From Actinomycetota bacterium (lineage in GTDB: Bacteria > Actinomycetota > Actinomycetes > Nanopelagicales > Nanopelagicaceae): 64,000 bases of DNA. Positions 31,864 to 42,805 of this stretch are shown in pieces (position 1 is the first letter of the stretch; each line of letters starts with the position of its first letter). The notes under the pieces are model-generated. The model was given only the letters and a program-made list of their open reading frames with translations. It was not told the DNA's origin and ran no database searches. The translations under genes were made by a program, and so were the position numbers. Location of the stretch: NCBI GenBank assembly GCA_026392825.1, contig JAPLBF010000008.1:29558-93557 (forward strand), given 5' to 3'.

Positions 31864-34358
31864 TTAGTTGCTGCGGCTAAATCTTCTGGAGAATCGGGTG
31901 TGGTTGCTTTGGCTGCACCAGCAAATGTGAATTTAGCTTCCGCTGCATCACCTTCGACATCTACGACGATAATTTCGCCAGCCTTTAGCTCGCCAAAGAG
32001 AATTCGCTCTGAAAGTGAATCTTCGATCTCGCGTTGAATAACGCGACGCAATGGACGGGCACCAAGTAGCGGATCGTAACCACGAGCTGCCAATAGATCC
32101 TTAGCTGCTTGAGTAAGTTCGATTCCCATATCTTTCGCCTTTAAACGCTCATCCAAGTTAGCGATCATCAAATCAACAATTTGAATAATCTGATCTTTCG
32201 TCAACTGGTGGAAGACAATTACATCGTCGATACGGTTAAGGAATTCAGGACGGAAGTGGTTCTTGAGTTCGTCTTGAACCTTGCCCTTCATGCGATCGTA
32301 ATTCGTTAAGTCGTCATCGATATTGGCAAAGCCAAGTCCGAGGCTCTTGGAAATATCGCGAGTACCGAGGTTGGTAGTCATGATGATTACTGTGTTCTTG
32401 AAGTCAACGGTGCGACCTTGTGCATCTGTGAGGCGACCATCTTCAAGAACTTGAAGGAGTGAGTTAAAGATATCTGGGTGAGCTTTTTCTATTTCATCGA
32501 ATAAGACAACTGAGAATGGGCGACGACGCACTTTCTCTGTTAGCTGTCCACCTTCGTCATAACCGACATACCCTGGAGGTGCACCAAATAAACGTGATGC
32601 TGTGTGGCGCTCTGAATACTCAGACATATCTAGTTGGATAAGTGCGGTCTCATCGCCAAATAAGAATGAAGCGAGTGTGCGTGAAAGTTCAGTCTTACCG
32701 ACACCTGATGGGCCAGCGAAGATAAATGAACCACCAGGACGCTTTGGATCCTTTAGACCTGCACGAGTACGGCGAATCGCCTGTGAGAGAGCCTTGATCG
32801 CTTGGTCTTGTCCAATAACGCGGCGATGAAGTTCATCTTCCATGCGAAGCAGACGTGCAGTCTCTTCTTCAGTTAACTTGAATACAGGAATACCGGTTGA
32901 GGCAGATAGAACTTGGGCGATGAGTTCTTCATCAACTTCAGTTACCTTATCGAGATCAGTTGCTTTCCAATGCTTTTCAGCTTCGACCTTTTCCGCAACA
33001 AGAGTCTTCTCTTTATCGCGAAGTGCGGCAGCGCCTTCGAAATCTTGACCGTCAATTGCTGACTCTTTCGCTTTGCGAGCTTCTGCGATCTTGTCATCAA
33101 ATTCGCGGAGTTCAGCCGGAGCAGTCATACGCTTAATGCGAAGACGTGAACCTGCTTCATCAATTAGGTCGATCGCCTTATCTGGCAAGAAACGATCCGA
33201 AACATAGCGATCTGCCATATTTGCAGCGGCAGCTAGTGCGCCATCGGTAATTGAAACGCGGTGATGGGTTTCATAGCGATCGCGAAGACCTTTAAGAATT
33301 TCAATTGTGTGAGCAACTGATGGCTCTTTAACTTGAATTGGTTGGAAGCGTCGTTCTAGCGCAGCATCTTTTTCAACATGCTTGCGGTATTCATCCAAGG
33401 TTGTTGCACCAATTGTCTGCAGTTCACCACGGGCCAACATTGGCTTCAAGATGCTTGCTGCATCAATTGCGCCTTCAGCTGCTCCTGCACCAACGAGGGT
33501 GTGGATTTCATCGATAAACAAAATGATATCGCCGCGAGTTTTAATCTCTTTCAAGACTTTCTTTAGGCGTTCTTCAAAATCTCCACGGTAGCGACTACCG
33601 GCAACAAGTGCACCCAAATCGAGTGAATATAACTGCTTATCCTTAAGGGTTTCTGGGACATCGTTTTTAAAGATCGCTTGTGCAAGTCCTTCAACTACGG
33701 CAGTTTTACCAACGCCTGGTTCGCCAATTAATACTGGGTTATTTTTGGTGCGACGTGACAGAACTTGCATCACGCGTTCAATTTCATTTTCGCGACCGAT
33801 TACTGGATCGAGCTTTCCCTCACGGGCAGCCTGTGTGAGGTTGCGGCCGAATTGGTCTAAGACGAGTGAAGTAGATGGCGTGCCTTCTGCAGGTCCGCCA
33901 GATGTTGCTGCTTCTTTTCCTTGGTAGCCAGAGAGAAGTTGAATAACTTGTTGGCGAACGCGATTTAAGTCTGCGCCGAGTTTTACAAGAACTTGTGCGG
34001 CAACGCCTTCACCTTCGCGGATTAAGCCAAGCAAAATATGTTCAGTTCCGATGTAGTTGTGGCCCAGTTGCAACGCTTCGCGAAGTGAGAGTTCAAGAAC
34101 TTTCTTAGCGCGTGGAGTAAATGGAATATGGCCACTAGGTGCTTGTTGTCCTTGGCCAATAATTTCTTCAACTTGGGCGCGCACGCCTTCAAGTGAGATG
34201 CCGAGCGCTTCCAGGCCTTTAGCTGCTACGCCTTCACCTTCGTGGATCAAACCGAGGAGGATATGTTCAGTACCGATGTAGTTGTGATTGAGCATGCGTG
34301 CTTCTTCTTGAGCCAAGACAACAACACGTCGGGCTCGATCGGTAAAGCGCTCAAACAT
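31860..34358 (-). CDS. clpC: ATP-dependent Clp protease ATP-binding subunit ClpC
   Basis: Two Clp_N repeats, two AAA+ modules ([33 protein letters not shown]), [13 protein letters not shown]. Confidence 0.97.
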   Translation of the reverse strand: MFERFTDRARRVVVLAQEEARMLNHNYIGTEHILLGLIHEGEGVAAKGLEALGISLEGVRAQVEEIIGQGQQAPSGHIPFTPRAKKVLELSLREALQLGHNYIGTEHILLGLIREGEGVAAQVLVKLGADLNRVRQQVIQLLSGYQGKEAATSGGPAEGTPSTSLVLDQFGRNLTQAAREGKLDPVIGRENEIERVMQVLSRRTKNNPVLIGEPGVGKTAVVEGLAQAIFKNDVPETLKDKQLYSLDLGALVAGSRYRGDFEERLKKVLKEIKTRGDIILFIDEIHTLVGAGAAEGAIDAASILKPMLARGELQTIGATTLDEYRKHVEKDAALERRFQPIQVKEPSVAHTIEILKGLRDRYETHHRVSITDGALAAAANMADRYVSDRFLPDKAIDLIDEAGSRLRIKRMTAPAELREFDDKIAEARKAKESAIDGQDFEGAAALRDKEKTLVAEKVEAEKHWKATDLDKVTEVDEELIAQVLSASTGIPVFKLTEEETARLLRMEDELHRRVIGQDQAIKALSQAIRRTRAGLKDPKRPGGSFIFAGPSGVGKTELSRTLASFLFGDETALIQLDMSEYSERHTASRLFGAPPGYVGYDEGGQLTEKVRRRPFSVVLFDEIEKAHPDIFNSLLQVLEDGRLTDAQGRTVDFKNTVIIMTTNLGTRDISKSLGLGFANIDDDLTNYDRMKGKVQDELKNHFRPEFLNRIDDVIVFHQLTKDQIIQIVDLMIANLDERLKAKDMGIELTQAAKDLLAARGYDPLLGARPLRRVIQREIEDSLSERILFGELKAGEIIVVDVEGDAAEAKFTFAGAAKATTPDSPEDLAAATN

Positions 34359-34514
34359 CGGCAGACTCCTTTGAAGGTGGTAACTATTCTGTTCTAGCCA
34401 AGCCTATAACCCAACGCAGGGAAGACGCGAGGTGGATTGCTTGTCCTCAGTAGAACCCCAGATTTAGGTCTGATATTCCCAAATGGGGCTAGAGATAGCG
34501 TTTTCTGGGGGTGG

Positions 34515-35009
34515 CTACAGGGTTAAGAGCATGCGGGTATTGCCCAGGGTATTGGGCTTAGCCGCTTCTAAATCTAGGAACTCGGCAACACCGGCATCAT
34601 AGGAGCGCAGTAATTGTTGATAGACATCTGGTGCTACTGGTGTTCCCTCGATTTCTACAAAACCGTGGCGCCCGAAGAAAGATGTTTGGAAAGTTAAGCA
34701 GAAGATTCTTTCTACTCCTACTTCACGCGCGCGTTCAATAATTCGTTCCAGAATCTGATGTCCAATTCCTTGCTTATGAAAACTTTTTTCTACTGCAACT
34801 GTACGAACTTCGGCTAAGTCATCCCACAGAATGTGAAGCGCTCCGCAACCAACAACTTTTCCGTCGACTTCGGCAACTGTAAATTCTTGAACGCTTTCAT
34901 AGAGCGTGACTGTTTCTTTGGAGAGCATCTGACCGGGAGCCGCATAAGAATCTACGAGTTGGCGGATGGTTTTAACATCGCTAGTGCGTGCTGGGCGAAT
35001 TACGATCAT
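34515..35009 (-). CDS. GNAT amino-acid N-acetyltransferase (short ArgA-like)
   Basis: IRPARTSDVKTIRQLVDSYA, LHILWDDLAEVRTVAVEKSFHKQGIGHQILERII, FFGRHGFVEIEGTPVAPDVYQQLLRSYD. Confidence 0.88.
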   Translation of the reverse strand: MIVIRPARTSDVKTIRQLVDSYAAPGQMLSKETVTLYESVQEFTVAEVDGKVVGCGALHILWDDLAEVRTVAVEKSFHKQGIGHQILERIIERAREVGVERIFCLTFQTSFFGRHGFVEIEGTPVAPDVYQQLLRSYDAGVAEFLDLEAAKPNTLGNTRMLLTL

Positions 35010-35011
35010 GG

Positions 35012-36526
35012 TTAATCGACTTCAGGTTTTACCAGTGGGAATAAAATAGTTTCGCGAATTCCTAGACCGGTGAGCGCCATCAACAAACGATCCACTCCCA
35101 TACCCATTCCACCTGTAGGCGGCATTGCAAATTCCATAGCGCGCAAGAAATCTTCATCAACCTGCATCGCTTCTAAGTCGCCCTTTGCACCAAGTGTCGC
35201 TTGTTCAACTAATCGATCACGTTGAATCACTGGATCAATCAGCTCGGAATATCCCGTAGCAAGTTCGAAGCCATCAACGTATAGATCCCATTTTTCAGCA
35301 ACCCCCGGCAATTCGCGATGTGCGCGCACCAATGGTGAGGTATCAATAGGAAATCCCATTACAAAAGTTGGGGCAATGAGTTGATCTTTAGCGACGTGTT
35401 CGAAGATTTCTTCCGCGAGTTTTCCAGTAATCCACTTGGGATCAATCTTCATGCCTAGTTTCGTCGCGATTTTCTTTAAATCTTCCAGCGGAGTAAGTGC
35501 AGTAACGCTTTCGCCAACACCCTCAGTAATAGCGTCGTAAAGTGAAATCTCGCGCCACTTTCCACCCAGGTCTGCTTTTCGACCATCGTGGTGTGTAACT
35601 ACATGCGAGCCAGCAATCGCCAGAGCCGCATTTTGAACCAAGGTGCGAGTCAAATCTGCAATAGAGCGCCAGTCACCATATGCCTGATAGCTCTCGATCA
35701 TTGCAAACTCAGGTGAGTGAGATGAATCTGCTCCTTCATTGCGGAAGTTGCGATTAATTTCAAAGACGCGCTCAATGCCACCGACGACACAACGCTTTAG
35801 AAATAGTTCGGGTGCAATGCGCAGGTACAGATCCATATCGTAAGCATTACTGAAAGATTTAAAGGGACGCGCTGCTGCTCCACCGTGCATTACCTGCAAC
35901 ATTGGTGTTTCAACTTCTACGAAATTTTGCTGATGAAATGTCTCGCGCAATGAGCGCATCACCGCTGGACGCAAGCGAGCATTTGCACGCGCTTCATCAC
36001 GAACAATCAAATCCACATAACGCATGCGAACGCGGGTTTCCTCTGACATTGGTTTGTGATCATTTGGCAAAGGGCGCAGAGACTTGGCTGCGATCGCATA
36101 ACTATTTGCCAGAATAGAAAGTTCACCGCGCTTAGAGGTAATGATTTCGCCGGAAACACTGACTATGTCGCCCAGATCAATATCGCTCTTCCAAGAATCT
36201 AAAGTTTCTTGCCCAACCTTGTCGAGTGAGAGCATCGCCTGAAGTTCTGTGCCATCGCCTTCACGCAAAGTGGCGAAACAGAGTTTTCCTGTATCTCGTT
36301 TAAAGATAATGCGACCAGTCAGGCTTTGAATATCACCCGTTGTCGAATCAGTCTCAAGGCTGGCATACTTCGCTCGAATTTCTGCCAGCGATGCAGTGCG
36401 TGCAACTGATACTGGATAAGGCTCAACTCCGCGCTCAATTAACCCCGCACGTTTTTCACGGCGGATACGTAATTGCTCAGGTAGGTCATCTTCTACCGAT
36501 GCGGCGGGCTGCTCTTCTTTGCTCAT
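35012..36526 (-). CDS. lysS: Lysine--tRNA ligase
   Basis: RMRYVDLIV, FVEVETPMLQVMHGGAAARPF, YLRIAPELFLKR, MPPTGGMGMGVDRLLMALTG. Confidence 0.97.
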   Translation of the reverse strand: MSKEEQPAASVEDDLPEQLRIRREKRAGLIERGVEPYPVSVARTASLAEIRAKYASLETDSTTGDIQSLTGRIIFKRDTGKLCFATLREGDGTELQAMLSLDKVGQETLDSWKSDIDLGDIVSVSGEIITSKRGELSILANSYAIAAKSLRPLPNDHKPMSEETRVRMRYVDLIVRDEARANARLRPAVMRSLRETFHQQNFVEVETPMLQVMHGGAAARPFKSFSNAYDMDLYLRIAPELFLKRCVVGGIERVFEINRNFRNEGADSSHSPEFAMIESYQAYGDWRSIADLTRTLVQNAALAIAGSHVVTHHDGRKADLGGKWREISLYDAITEGVGESVTALTPLEDLKKIATKLGMKIDPKWITGKLAEEIFEHVAKDQLIAPTFVMGFPIDTSPLVRAHRELPGVAEKWDLYVDGFELATGYSELIDPVIQRDRLVEQATLGAKGDLEAMQVDEDFLRAMEFAMPPTGGMGMGVDRLLMALTGLGIRETILFPLVKPEVD

Positions 36527-36545
36527 AATGGCGAAAGTCTACCTA

Positions 36546-37310
36546 TTAGATATTTCTCTCGTGGATAAGGCGCAAGCCAATCAAGGTGAGATCAGGCTCA
36601 TGCTCATCAATAGTTTCGGCAACTCCAATAATTAGCGGTGCGAGTCCACCAGTTGCAATCACAGTTGGGGCGCCATCATAACTCTGCGCTAATTCAGCAG
36701 TGATGCGATCAACTAATCCATCGACTTGTCCGGCAAATCCAAAGATGGTTCCAGATTGCAGAGCTTCGACGGTGTTCTTTCCGATTACATTCTTGGGGCG
36801 AATCAGTTCTACTTTGCGCAATTGCGCGGCACGTGCGGCCAGAGCATCAACTGAAATTTCAATACCTGGTGCAAGTGCTCCACCCAAGAATTCTCCTTTA
36901 GGAGAAACGACATCAAGATTTGTTGAAGTTCCAAAATCTACGACGATTGCGGGTCCGCCATAAAGCGTGTGCGCCGCTAAAGTATTTACGATGCGGTCTG
37001 CACCGATCTCTTTTGGGTTATCAACTAAGAGAGGCACGCCAGTTTTAGTCCCTGGCTCCACAATTGTGGTTGGAATCTTAGAGAAGTACGTAGCAATCAT
37101 TGTTCGTAGCTCGCGTAGAGTCGCCGGAACTGTTGAACAGATGGAAAGTCCAGTTATTTCATAGTCAGCAACAAGTGAGCGGTATTGCAACCACAGCTCA
37201 TCTGAGGTTGTGCGGGGATCAGTCTTTACTCGCCAGGAGCGAATTAATTGATCTCCCTGAAAAATACCCAAAACGGTATTTGTGTTTCCGACATCAACAG
37301 TTAGCAACAT
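36546..37310 (-). CDS. coaX: Type III pantothenate kinase
   Basis: MLLTVDVGNTNTVLGIF, IGADRIVNTLAAH, VDFGTSTNLDVVSPKGEFLGGALAPGI, ATGGLAPLI. Confidence 0.95.
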   Translation of the reverse strand: MLLTVDVGNTNTVLGIFQGDQLIRSWRVKTDPRTTSDELWLQYRSLVADYEITGLSICSTVPATLRELRTMIATYFSKIPTTIVEPGTKTGVPLLVDNPKEIGADRIVNTLAAHTLYGGPAIVVDFGTSTNLDVVSPKGEFLGGALAPGIEISVDALAARAAQLRKVELIRPKNVIGKNTVEALQSGTIFGFAGQVDGLVDRITAELAQSYDGAPTVIATGGLAPLIIGVAETIDEHEPDLTLIGLRLIHERNI

Positions 37311-37312
37311 AA

Positions 37313-38137
37313 CTACTCCGCTCTCAGATCTAGACCGATATCAAAGATTGGCGCTGAATGTGTCAGCGCCCCAATTGCAATGTAATCAACACCAGATTGC
37401 GCATACGCCCGCGCATTGGCAATTGAAATCCCACCTGATGCTTCTAATTTAAATGCACCGCTAACTAAAGCAACTGCCTGCGCACATTGTTCTGGGGACA
37501 TGTTGTCCAGGAGCACGAGATCAGGCTTTTGGGATAAGACTTCTCTTAACTGCTCAAGAGTGTCTACTTCAATCTCAATTTCCGCCTCTGGAAACGCGGT
37601 ACGAACTTGGGCGAAAGCAGAGATGACTCCACCTGCTGCGGCAATGTGATTATCTTTAATCAATGCGGCATCACTTAAGTTCATGCGGTGATTGGTTCCG
37701 CCACCCATACGCACTGCATATTTTTCAATAACCCGCATACCTGGTGTGGTTTTTCTCGTATCGCGAACCTGACATTTTGTTCCGGAAACTTCCCCCACCC
37801 ATTTGCTGGTTAAGGTAGAAATTCCGCTTAAGTGTCCAAAAAAATTGAGTGCAGTGCGCTCTGCCAATAAAATCGCTCGTGTATTTCCACGCACGGTCAT
37901 TAACACCTCACCGGCTTTAACGTGATCTCCATCTTTCTTGCAAAGGGTCACATCAGTTAACCCAACTTCGGCAAGAACCGCGTGGGCGATATTGATCCCC
38001 GCAATAACTCCATCCATACGGGCTACAAAATCTGCAGCAGCGTTTGCATCTGCAGCAATAGTTGCCTGTGAAGTTATATCAACTCCCCCGGCTAGATCTT
38101 CCGCGAGTGCAGCTTTTATCAACTCTTGATCTGTCAC
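37313..38137 (-). CDS. nadC: Nicotinate-nucleotide pyrophosphorylase
   Basis: LAERTALNFFGHLSGI, DTRKTTPGMRVIEKYAVRMGGGTNHRMNLSDAALIKDNHI. Confidence 0.96.
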   Translation of the reverse strand: MTDQELIKAALAEDLAGGVDITSQATIAADANAAADFVARMDGVIAGINIAHAVLAEVGLTDVTLCKKDGDHVKAGEVLMTVRGNTRAILLAERTALNFFGHLSGISTLTSKWVGEVSGTKCQVRDTRKTTPGMRVIEKYAVRMGGGTNHRMNLSDAALIKDNHIAAAGGVISAFAQVRTAFPEAEIEIEVDTLEQLREVLSQKPDLVLLDNMSPEQCAQAVALVSGAFKLEASGGISIANARAYAQSGVDYIAIGALTHSAPIFDIGLDLRAE

Positions 38138-39747
38138 TTTCCACCCACTTCTTGATAACTAGTCGTCCAATTTCCATTACGGTCTAATTCTTGAACAATT
38201 CTCTTGCGCCAATTGCTTTCTGGATTTGGAAAATCTTCACGCCAGTGAGAGCCACGAGTCTCTTGTCTAATCAGCGCCGCCTTTAAAATTGCTTCAGCAA
38301 GTTGGAATAAGTTTGTTGTTTCCCACGCCTCAACACAGGGATTGGTGCTCTCGCGATCTTGAATGCGGGTTAAATCCGCGCTGGTTTGCAATAACGAATC
38401 AGAAGAGCGCAACACTCCTGCTCCTCGACTCATACTAAGTTGTAATTCACGTCGGTTGGCTGGGTCTAAGAGAATTGATTTGGAATTATCTGCAACAGGT
38501 TCAGAGCGCTCTTTTAAATTTGCAGCAATATCTGCAGCAATTCGCGCGCTAAAGACCAGTCCTTCAAGCAAGGAATTTGAAGCTAAACGATTTGCGCCGT
38601 GCACACCAGAACAGGCGGTCTCTCCGCAGGCATAAAGTCCTTTAACGCTGGTGTGACCATTTAAATCAACGCGAACTCCGCCGGATGCATAATGCGAAGC
38701 TGGTGCTACTGGGATCAAATCTTTACTTGGATTGATGCCGTGCGAAATGCAAGATGCGTAAATAGTTGGGAAACGGCTCTCAAAACCAACTAAATGTCGT
38801 ACATCCAACCAGACGTGATGCGCACCAGTTTTATTCATTCGACGCATTGATGCGATTGCAACAACATCACGAGGAGCAAGTTCACCTAATTTATGTTCGT
38901 CTAACATAAAACGATCGCCTGAATCATCCAGCAAATATGCGCCTTCTCCGCGAACCGCTTCACTAATCAAAGGTTGTTGACCTTGCGTGTTATCTCCCAG
39001 CCATAAAACTGTGGGGTGAAACTGGATAAATTCCACATCGGCCACTTTTGCACCAGCGCGTAACGCTAAGGCCACGCCATCTCCAGTTGAAACAGAAGGG
39101 TTTGTAGTTTGTGCAAATACTTGGCCGAGTCCACCGGTCGCTAATACAACCGCTTTACCTAAAGCACGACCAACGCCGTCGCGACTTCCTGCGCCAATCA
39201 CGTGCAGTGTTACACCGCAGACCGCGCCACTGGCATCTTTAAGCGCATCCAACACAAGCGCATCTTCAACAACTTCGATCTCTGGATCATCATGCACTGC
39301 AGCAAGGAGTGCGCGCGAAACTTCAGCACCAGTTGCATCTCCACCAGCATGCAGAATCCGATTACGTAAATGTCCACCTTCACGAGTGAGTGAAATTTCT
39401 CCTGAATCTTCGGTATCAAAAATTGCGCCGCGTTCTATTAACTTACGCACCGCTTCAGGACCTTCGGTAACAAGTACGCGCACTGCTTCAACATCACATA
39501 AATCAGCGCCTGCCACCAAGGTGTCCTTTAAATGTTGATCAGGAGTATCACCAGGACCAAGTGCTGCGGCTATTCCGCCTTGCGCCCATTTAGTAGAACC
39601 TTCATCCACTTTAGATTTTGTAACAATTAATACAGAGAGACCGAAAGTGCGCGCTTGCAACGCAGTTGTAAGTCCCGCAATTCCAGAACCAACCACGATT
39701 ACATCAGCAGTTGCAGTCCATCCTGGCTCAGGTGCAAGTAACTTCAT
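38134..39747 (-). CDS. nadB: L-aspartate oxidase
   Basis: VVGSGIAGLTTALQA, STKWAQGGIAAAL, FHPTVL, APASHYASGGVRVDLNGHTSVKGLYACGETACSGVHGANRLASNSLLEGLV. Confidence 0.96.
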   Translation of the reverse strand: MKLLAPEPGWTATADVIVVGSGIAGLTTALQARTFGLSVLIVTKSKVDEGSTKWAQGGIAAALGPGDTPDQHLKDTLVAGADLCDVEAVRVLVTEGPEAVRKLIERGAIFDTEDSGEISLTREGGHLRNRILHAGGDATGAEVSRALLAAVHDDPEIEVVEDALVLDALKDASGAVCGVTLHVIGAGSRDGVGRALGKAVVLATGGLGQVFAQTTNPSVSTGDGVALALRAGAKVADVEFIQFHPTVLWLGDNTQGQQPLISEAVRGEGAYLLDDSGDRFMLDEHKLGELAPRDVVAIASMRRMNKTGAHHVWLDVRHLVGFESRFPTIYASCISHGINPSKDLIPVAPASHYASGGVRVDLNGHTSVKGLYACGETACSGVHGANRLASNSLLEGLVFSARIAADIAANLKERSEPVADNSKSILLDPANRRELQLSMSRGAGVLRSSDSLLQTSADLTRIQDRESTNPCVEAWETTNLFQLAEAILKAALIRQETRGSHWREDFPNPESNWRKRIVQELDRNGNWTTSYQEVGGK

Positions 39748-40565
39748 CGCACACCGGCAATTCCGGTTGATGGGTTCATCTGCATATTGTCAATCAAACG
39801 GACCCCATTTAGCCAACCAGCGATAATTGCACGCTGCTTTGAGGTGGAATCAGTGGCAATTTCAAAGTTTTCTTCATTGATGATCTCGGAATAATCCAAT
39901 TTAAAGAGTGGTTCTTGTGCGCAAATCTGGTGCATCGACTCTCTTGCCGAACTTACATTTTCGCTCTCCTGGGCTGCTGCGAGTGCTCGATAAATCACCG
40001 TTGCAGCAATGCGATCGCTCTGACTTAATCTGATATTTCTAGAGGAAAGTGCCAGACCATCACTCTCTCTTATTGTTTGCGCCGCAATTATTTCAAGGCT
40101 TTTGTAACTTTCCTTAGCAAGGCTTTTTATCAAAGTTAGTTGCTGAAAGTCTTTTTCACCAAAAATTGCCTGAGCGGGAGTGAGCAAATCAAATAGGCGC
40201 GAGACAACTGTGACAACACCGTCAAAGTGGCCCGCCCGATTTACTCCTTCGTAGATTTCACCAATCGGACCCGCAACTTTCTTTGTAACGTTCTCTGGAT
40301 AAATCTCGCTCACATGAGGTAGCCAAAGGTGAGTAACACCAGCTTCGCGCGCTATTTCAATATCGCGATCTGGTGTTCGAGGATAGAGTTCTAAGTCTTT
40401 ACTGTTTTCAAACTGAAGCGGGTTTACGAAGATGCTCGCAACTACAAAGTCGCCTTTCGTTTTTGCTAATTTAAATAGTGATGCGTGCCCAGCATGAAGT
40501 GCTCCCATTGTCGGAACAAATGTGCAGCCGTCATCCAACTCAGCTGCGCTGTTAACTATCTTCAT
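39744..40565 (-). CDS. panC: Pantothenate synthetase
   Basis: VPTMGALHAGHASLF, SIFVNPLQF, IFGEKDFQQLTLI, ESDGLALSSRNIRLS. Confidence 0.95.
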   Translation of the reverse strand: MKIVNSAAELDDGCTFVPTMGALHAGHASLFKLAKTKGDFVVASIFVNPLQFENSKDLELYPRTPDRDIEIAREAGVTHLWLPHVSEIYPENVTKKVAGPIGEIYEGVNRAGHFDGVVTVVSRLFDLLTPAQAIFGEKDFQQLTLIKSLAKESYKSLEIIAAQTIRESDGLALSSRNIRLSQSDRIAATVIYRALAAAQESENVSSARESMHQICAQEPLFKLDYSEIINEENFEIATDSTSKQRAIIAGWLNGVRLIDNMQMNPSTGIAGVR

Positions 40566-40619
40566 ATCGGGCTCCAGTCCTTTCAGGTACCGGGCGGTGA
40601 TAGATATAAGTTTAGAGCC

Positions 40620-41066
40620 TTAAGGCAATTGCTCCAAAATCTCTGAAATCTTTCCGTAGGTCAGCAAAATCGCTTCTGGCTCAATCGAATGCCAAGGTTC
40701 AATGACAAAACGTCGTTCATGCGCTCGTGGATGTGGAAGTAGCAATTCATCTGCCGAACTAAGCAATGTCCCATATTGAATCAGGTCTAAATCAATGGTG
40801 CGTGGCCCCCATTTTTCATTTCTTTCTCGTCCGAGAGTTTTTTCGATGCCGTGTAAGAGCGCCAATAAATCCAGGGCAGGCAAATCACTTTCAACAATGC
40901 AGACTGCATTTAAGTAATCTGGTTGCTCAATATCGCTGACTGGCTTAGTTGAAAAATACTTTGATACCGATTTGAAGTCTGTAGCTTCGCGCAACATCGC
41001 TACAGCTAAATCCATCTGCTCTTTGGGGTTGCCAATATTGGCACCTAGCGCAATAACCGCTTTCAT
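40620..41066 (-). CDS. folK: HPPK
   Basis: ALGANIGNPKEQM, NEKWGPRTIDLDLIQYG, LPHPRAHERRFV. Confidence 0.95.
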   Translation of the reverse strand: MKAVIALGANIGNPKEQMDLAVAMLREATDFKSVSKYFSTKPVSDIEQPDYLNAVCIVESDLPALDLLALLHGIEKTLGRERNEKWGPRTIDLDLIQYGTLLSSADELLLPHPRAHERRFVIEPWHSIEPEAILLTYGKISEILEQLP

Positions 41067-41419
41067 CTATTAATTGTTACTGAAATATCTTGCACTTGAG
41101 CGTTAACTGGAGCTTGTGGTTTGTGCACAGTGACCGAAACTGCGGCGATTTGTGGGTAGGTACTTGTTATTCGGTCGGCAATTCGACCAGCCAATTTCTC
41201 GATTAGCTCAACTCTTTCACCGGTTACTTCTTCTAAAACTAAATCGGTGATTTCTGCGTAGTTAACTGTGTCGGCGACATCATCCGTCACGCTAGCTCGC
41301 ATTAAATCTAATTCCAGTGCCACATCCACGAAAAAATCTTGTCCGGCGATATTTTCTGATTCAAAGACGCCGTGATAGCCAAAGGATTTGATTCCTTTAA
41401 TTTCAATTTGGTCAGCCAT
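41063..41419 (-). CDS. folB: Dihydroneopterin aldolase
   Basis: GYHGVFESENIAGQDFFVDVALELD, VNYAEITDLVLEEVTG, LIEKLAGRIAD. Confidence 0.94.
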   Translation of the reverse strand: MADQIEIKGIKSFGYHGVFESENIAGQDFFVDVALELDLMRASVTDDVADTVNYAEITDLVLEEVTGERVELIEKLAGRIADRITSTYPQIAAVSVTVHKPQAPVNAQVQDISVTINR

Positions 41420-42188
41420 TAGCCAATACCAAATTCTTATGTGGGCTCACGCTATGAACTCTAACTCCCCAAATATCTTTCGCAAGCAGGCTCTTAGTTA
41501 ATTCAATCGTTGCCGCTTCACGCTCATCAGGAGTGTCACCGCCCAAAAAGCGCTTGCGCGAGCCACCGATCAGTACTGGGAAACCTAGATCGATAATCTC
41601 TTCGATTCTATTTAAAATCTCCCAGTTCTGGGCAGCATCTTTCGCAAAACCAAGGCCTGGGTCAATAATCAGATTGTTTCTAGCAATTCCACTTCGTAGC
41701 GCTGCATCGATTTGCGTATTCAACTCTGCGATTACCTCTTTAACTACATCACCATAAACGGCCTGGTTATTCATCTCTTTAGAGTGACCACGCCAATGCA
41801 TCAAAATGTATGGGCAGCCCATTTCAGCAACAACTTCGTGCATTAGATCATCTGCAAGGCCACCACTTACATCGTTAACAATGCTCGCACCTGCAGTAAT
41901 AGCTAGTTCTGCAACTTCTGCTCGCATTGTGTCGATACTGATTGGGATTCCGGTTTGTGACAACTTTTCAATTACCGGGATAACGCGATTCTGTTCTTCC
42001 GCCGCGGAAACGCGTTCTGCACCAGGTCGCGTAGATTCACCACCGATATCAATGATGTCAACGCCTTCGGAAATCATCTCTAACCCGCGCGCAACTGCCT
42101 TTTCAAAAGTGTCATGTTTTCCCCCATCAGCAAATGAATCGGGGGTGACATTTAGAATGCCCATTATCTTCATTGCTGTGCCAACCAA
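41412..42188 (-). CDS. folP: Dihydropteroate synthase
   Basis: MGILNVTPDSFADGGKH, DIGGESTRPGAERVS, GGSRKRFLG, GVRVHSVSPHKN. Confidence 0.95.
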   Translation of the reverse strand: MVGTAMKIMGILNVTPDSFADGGKHDTFEKAVARGLEMISEGVDIIDIGGESTRPGAERVSAAEEQNRVIPVIEKLSQTGIPISIDTMRAEVAELAITAGASIVNDVSGGLADDLMHEVVAEMGCPYILMHWRGHSKEMNNQAVYGDVVKEVIAELNTQIDAALRSGIARNNLIIDPGLGFAKDAAQNWEILNRIEEIIDLGFPVLIGGSRKRFLGGDTPDEREAATIELTKSLLAKDIWGVRVHSVSPHKNLVLANG

Positions 42189-42191
42189 TTA

Positions 42192-42803
42192 TCAGCTTTT
42201 GGTAATAAGGCTGATTGCTTCTGCTCGTGTAGCAGGATCACGCAAAACTCCACGAACCGCACTTGTTGTGGTTCGTGCTTGTGATTTACGAACACCACGC
42301 ATTGACATACACAAATGCTCGCAATCAATAATTACAATTACTCCCATAGGATCGAGAATTTTCACCATTGCATCAGCAATTTGAGTCGTCAAACGCTCTT
42401 GCACTTGTGGGCGCCGGGCGAAGAGATCTACTAAGCGAGCGACTTTAGATAAGCCGGTAATTTTTCCGCGCGGGATATAACCAACGTGCGCTACTCCGTG
42501 AAACGGAGTCAGGTGATGCTCGCAATGTGAAAAGACTTCGATGTCGCGAATGATTACTAATTCTTCATGACCAATATCAAATGTTGTTGTTAGTACTTCT
42601 TCAGGAGATTTCCAAAGTCCTTCAAAGTTCTCTTTGAAAGCCCGCGCAACTCGTGCGGGAGTTTCCTTTAAACCTTCGCGATCAGGATCTTCACCCAGCG
42701 CCAAAAGCAGTTCGCGCACCGCTGCTGCGGCACGTACTTCATCGTAAGGATGCGACGCACGACCAGCATCAGGCCCCATTGAAATTGGATTAACTTCGTT
42801 CAC
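42192..42803 (-). CDS. folE: GTP cyclohydrolase I
   Basis: [67 protein letters not shown]. Confidence 0.97.
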   Translation of the reverse strand: MNEVNPISMGPDAGRASHPYDEVRAAAAVRELLLALGEDPDREGLKETPARVARAFKENFEGLWKSPEEVLTTTFDIGHEELVIIRDIEVFSHCEHHLTPFHGVAHVGYIPRGKITGLSKVARLVDLFARRPQVQERLTTQIADAMVKILDPMGVIVIIDCEHLCMSMRGVRKSQARTTTSAVRGVLRDPATRAEAISLITKS

Positions 42804-42805
42804 GT

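Noticed and set aside
34020-34300. Near-repeated sequence in clpC ([21 protein letters not shown] encoded twice)
   Set aside because: This is the normal double Clp_N repeat of ClpC, not a mobile element or assembly duplication.
34359-34514. Intergenic region upstream of clpC as a heat-shock (HAIR/ClgR) control site or sRNA
   Set aside because: No convincing HAIR (CTTGAGT-N7-ACTCAAG) or ClgR inverted repeat; only weak CCCCA/TGGGG pairing.
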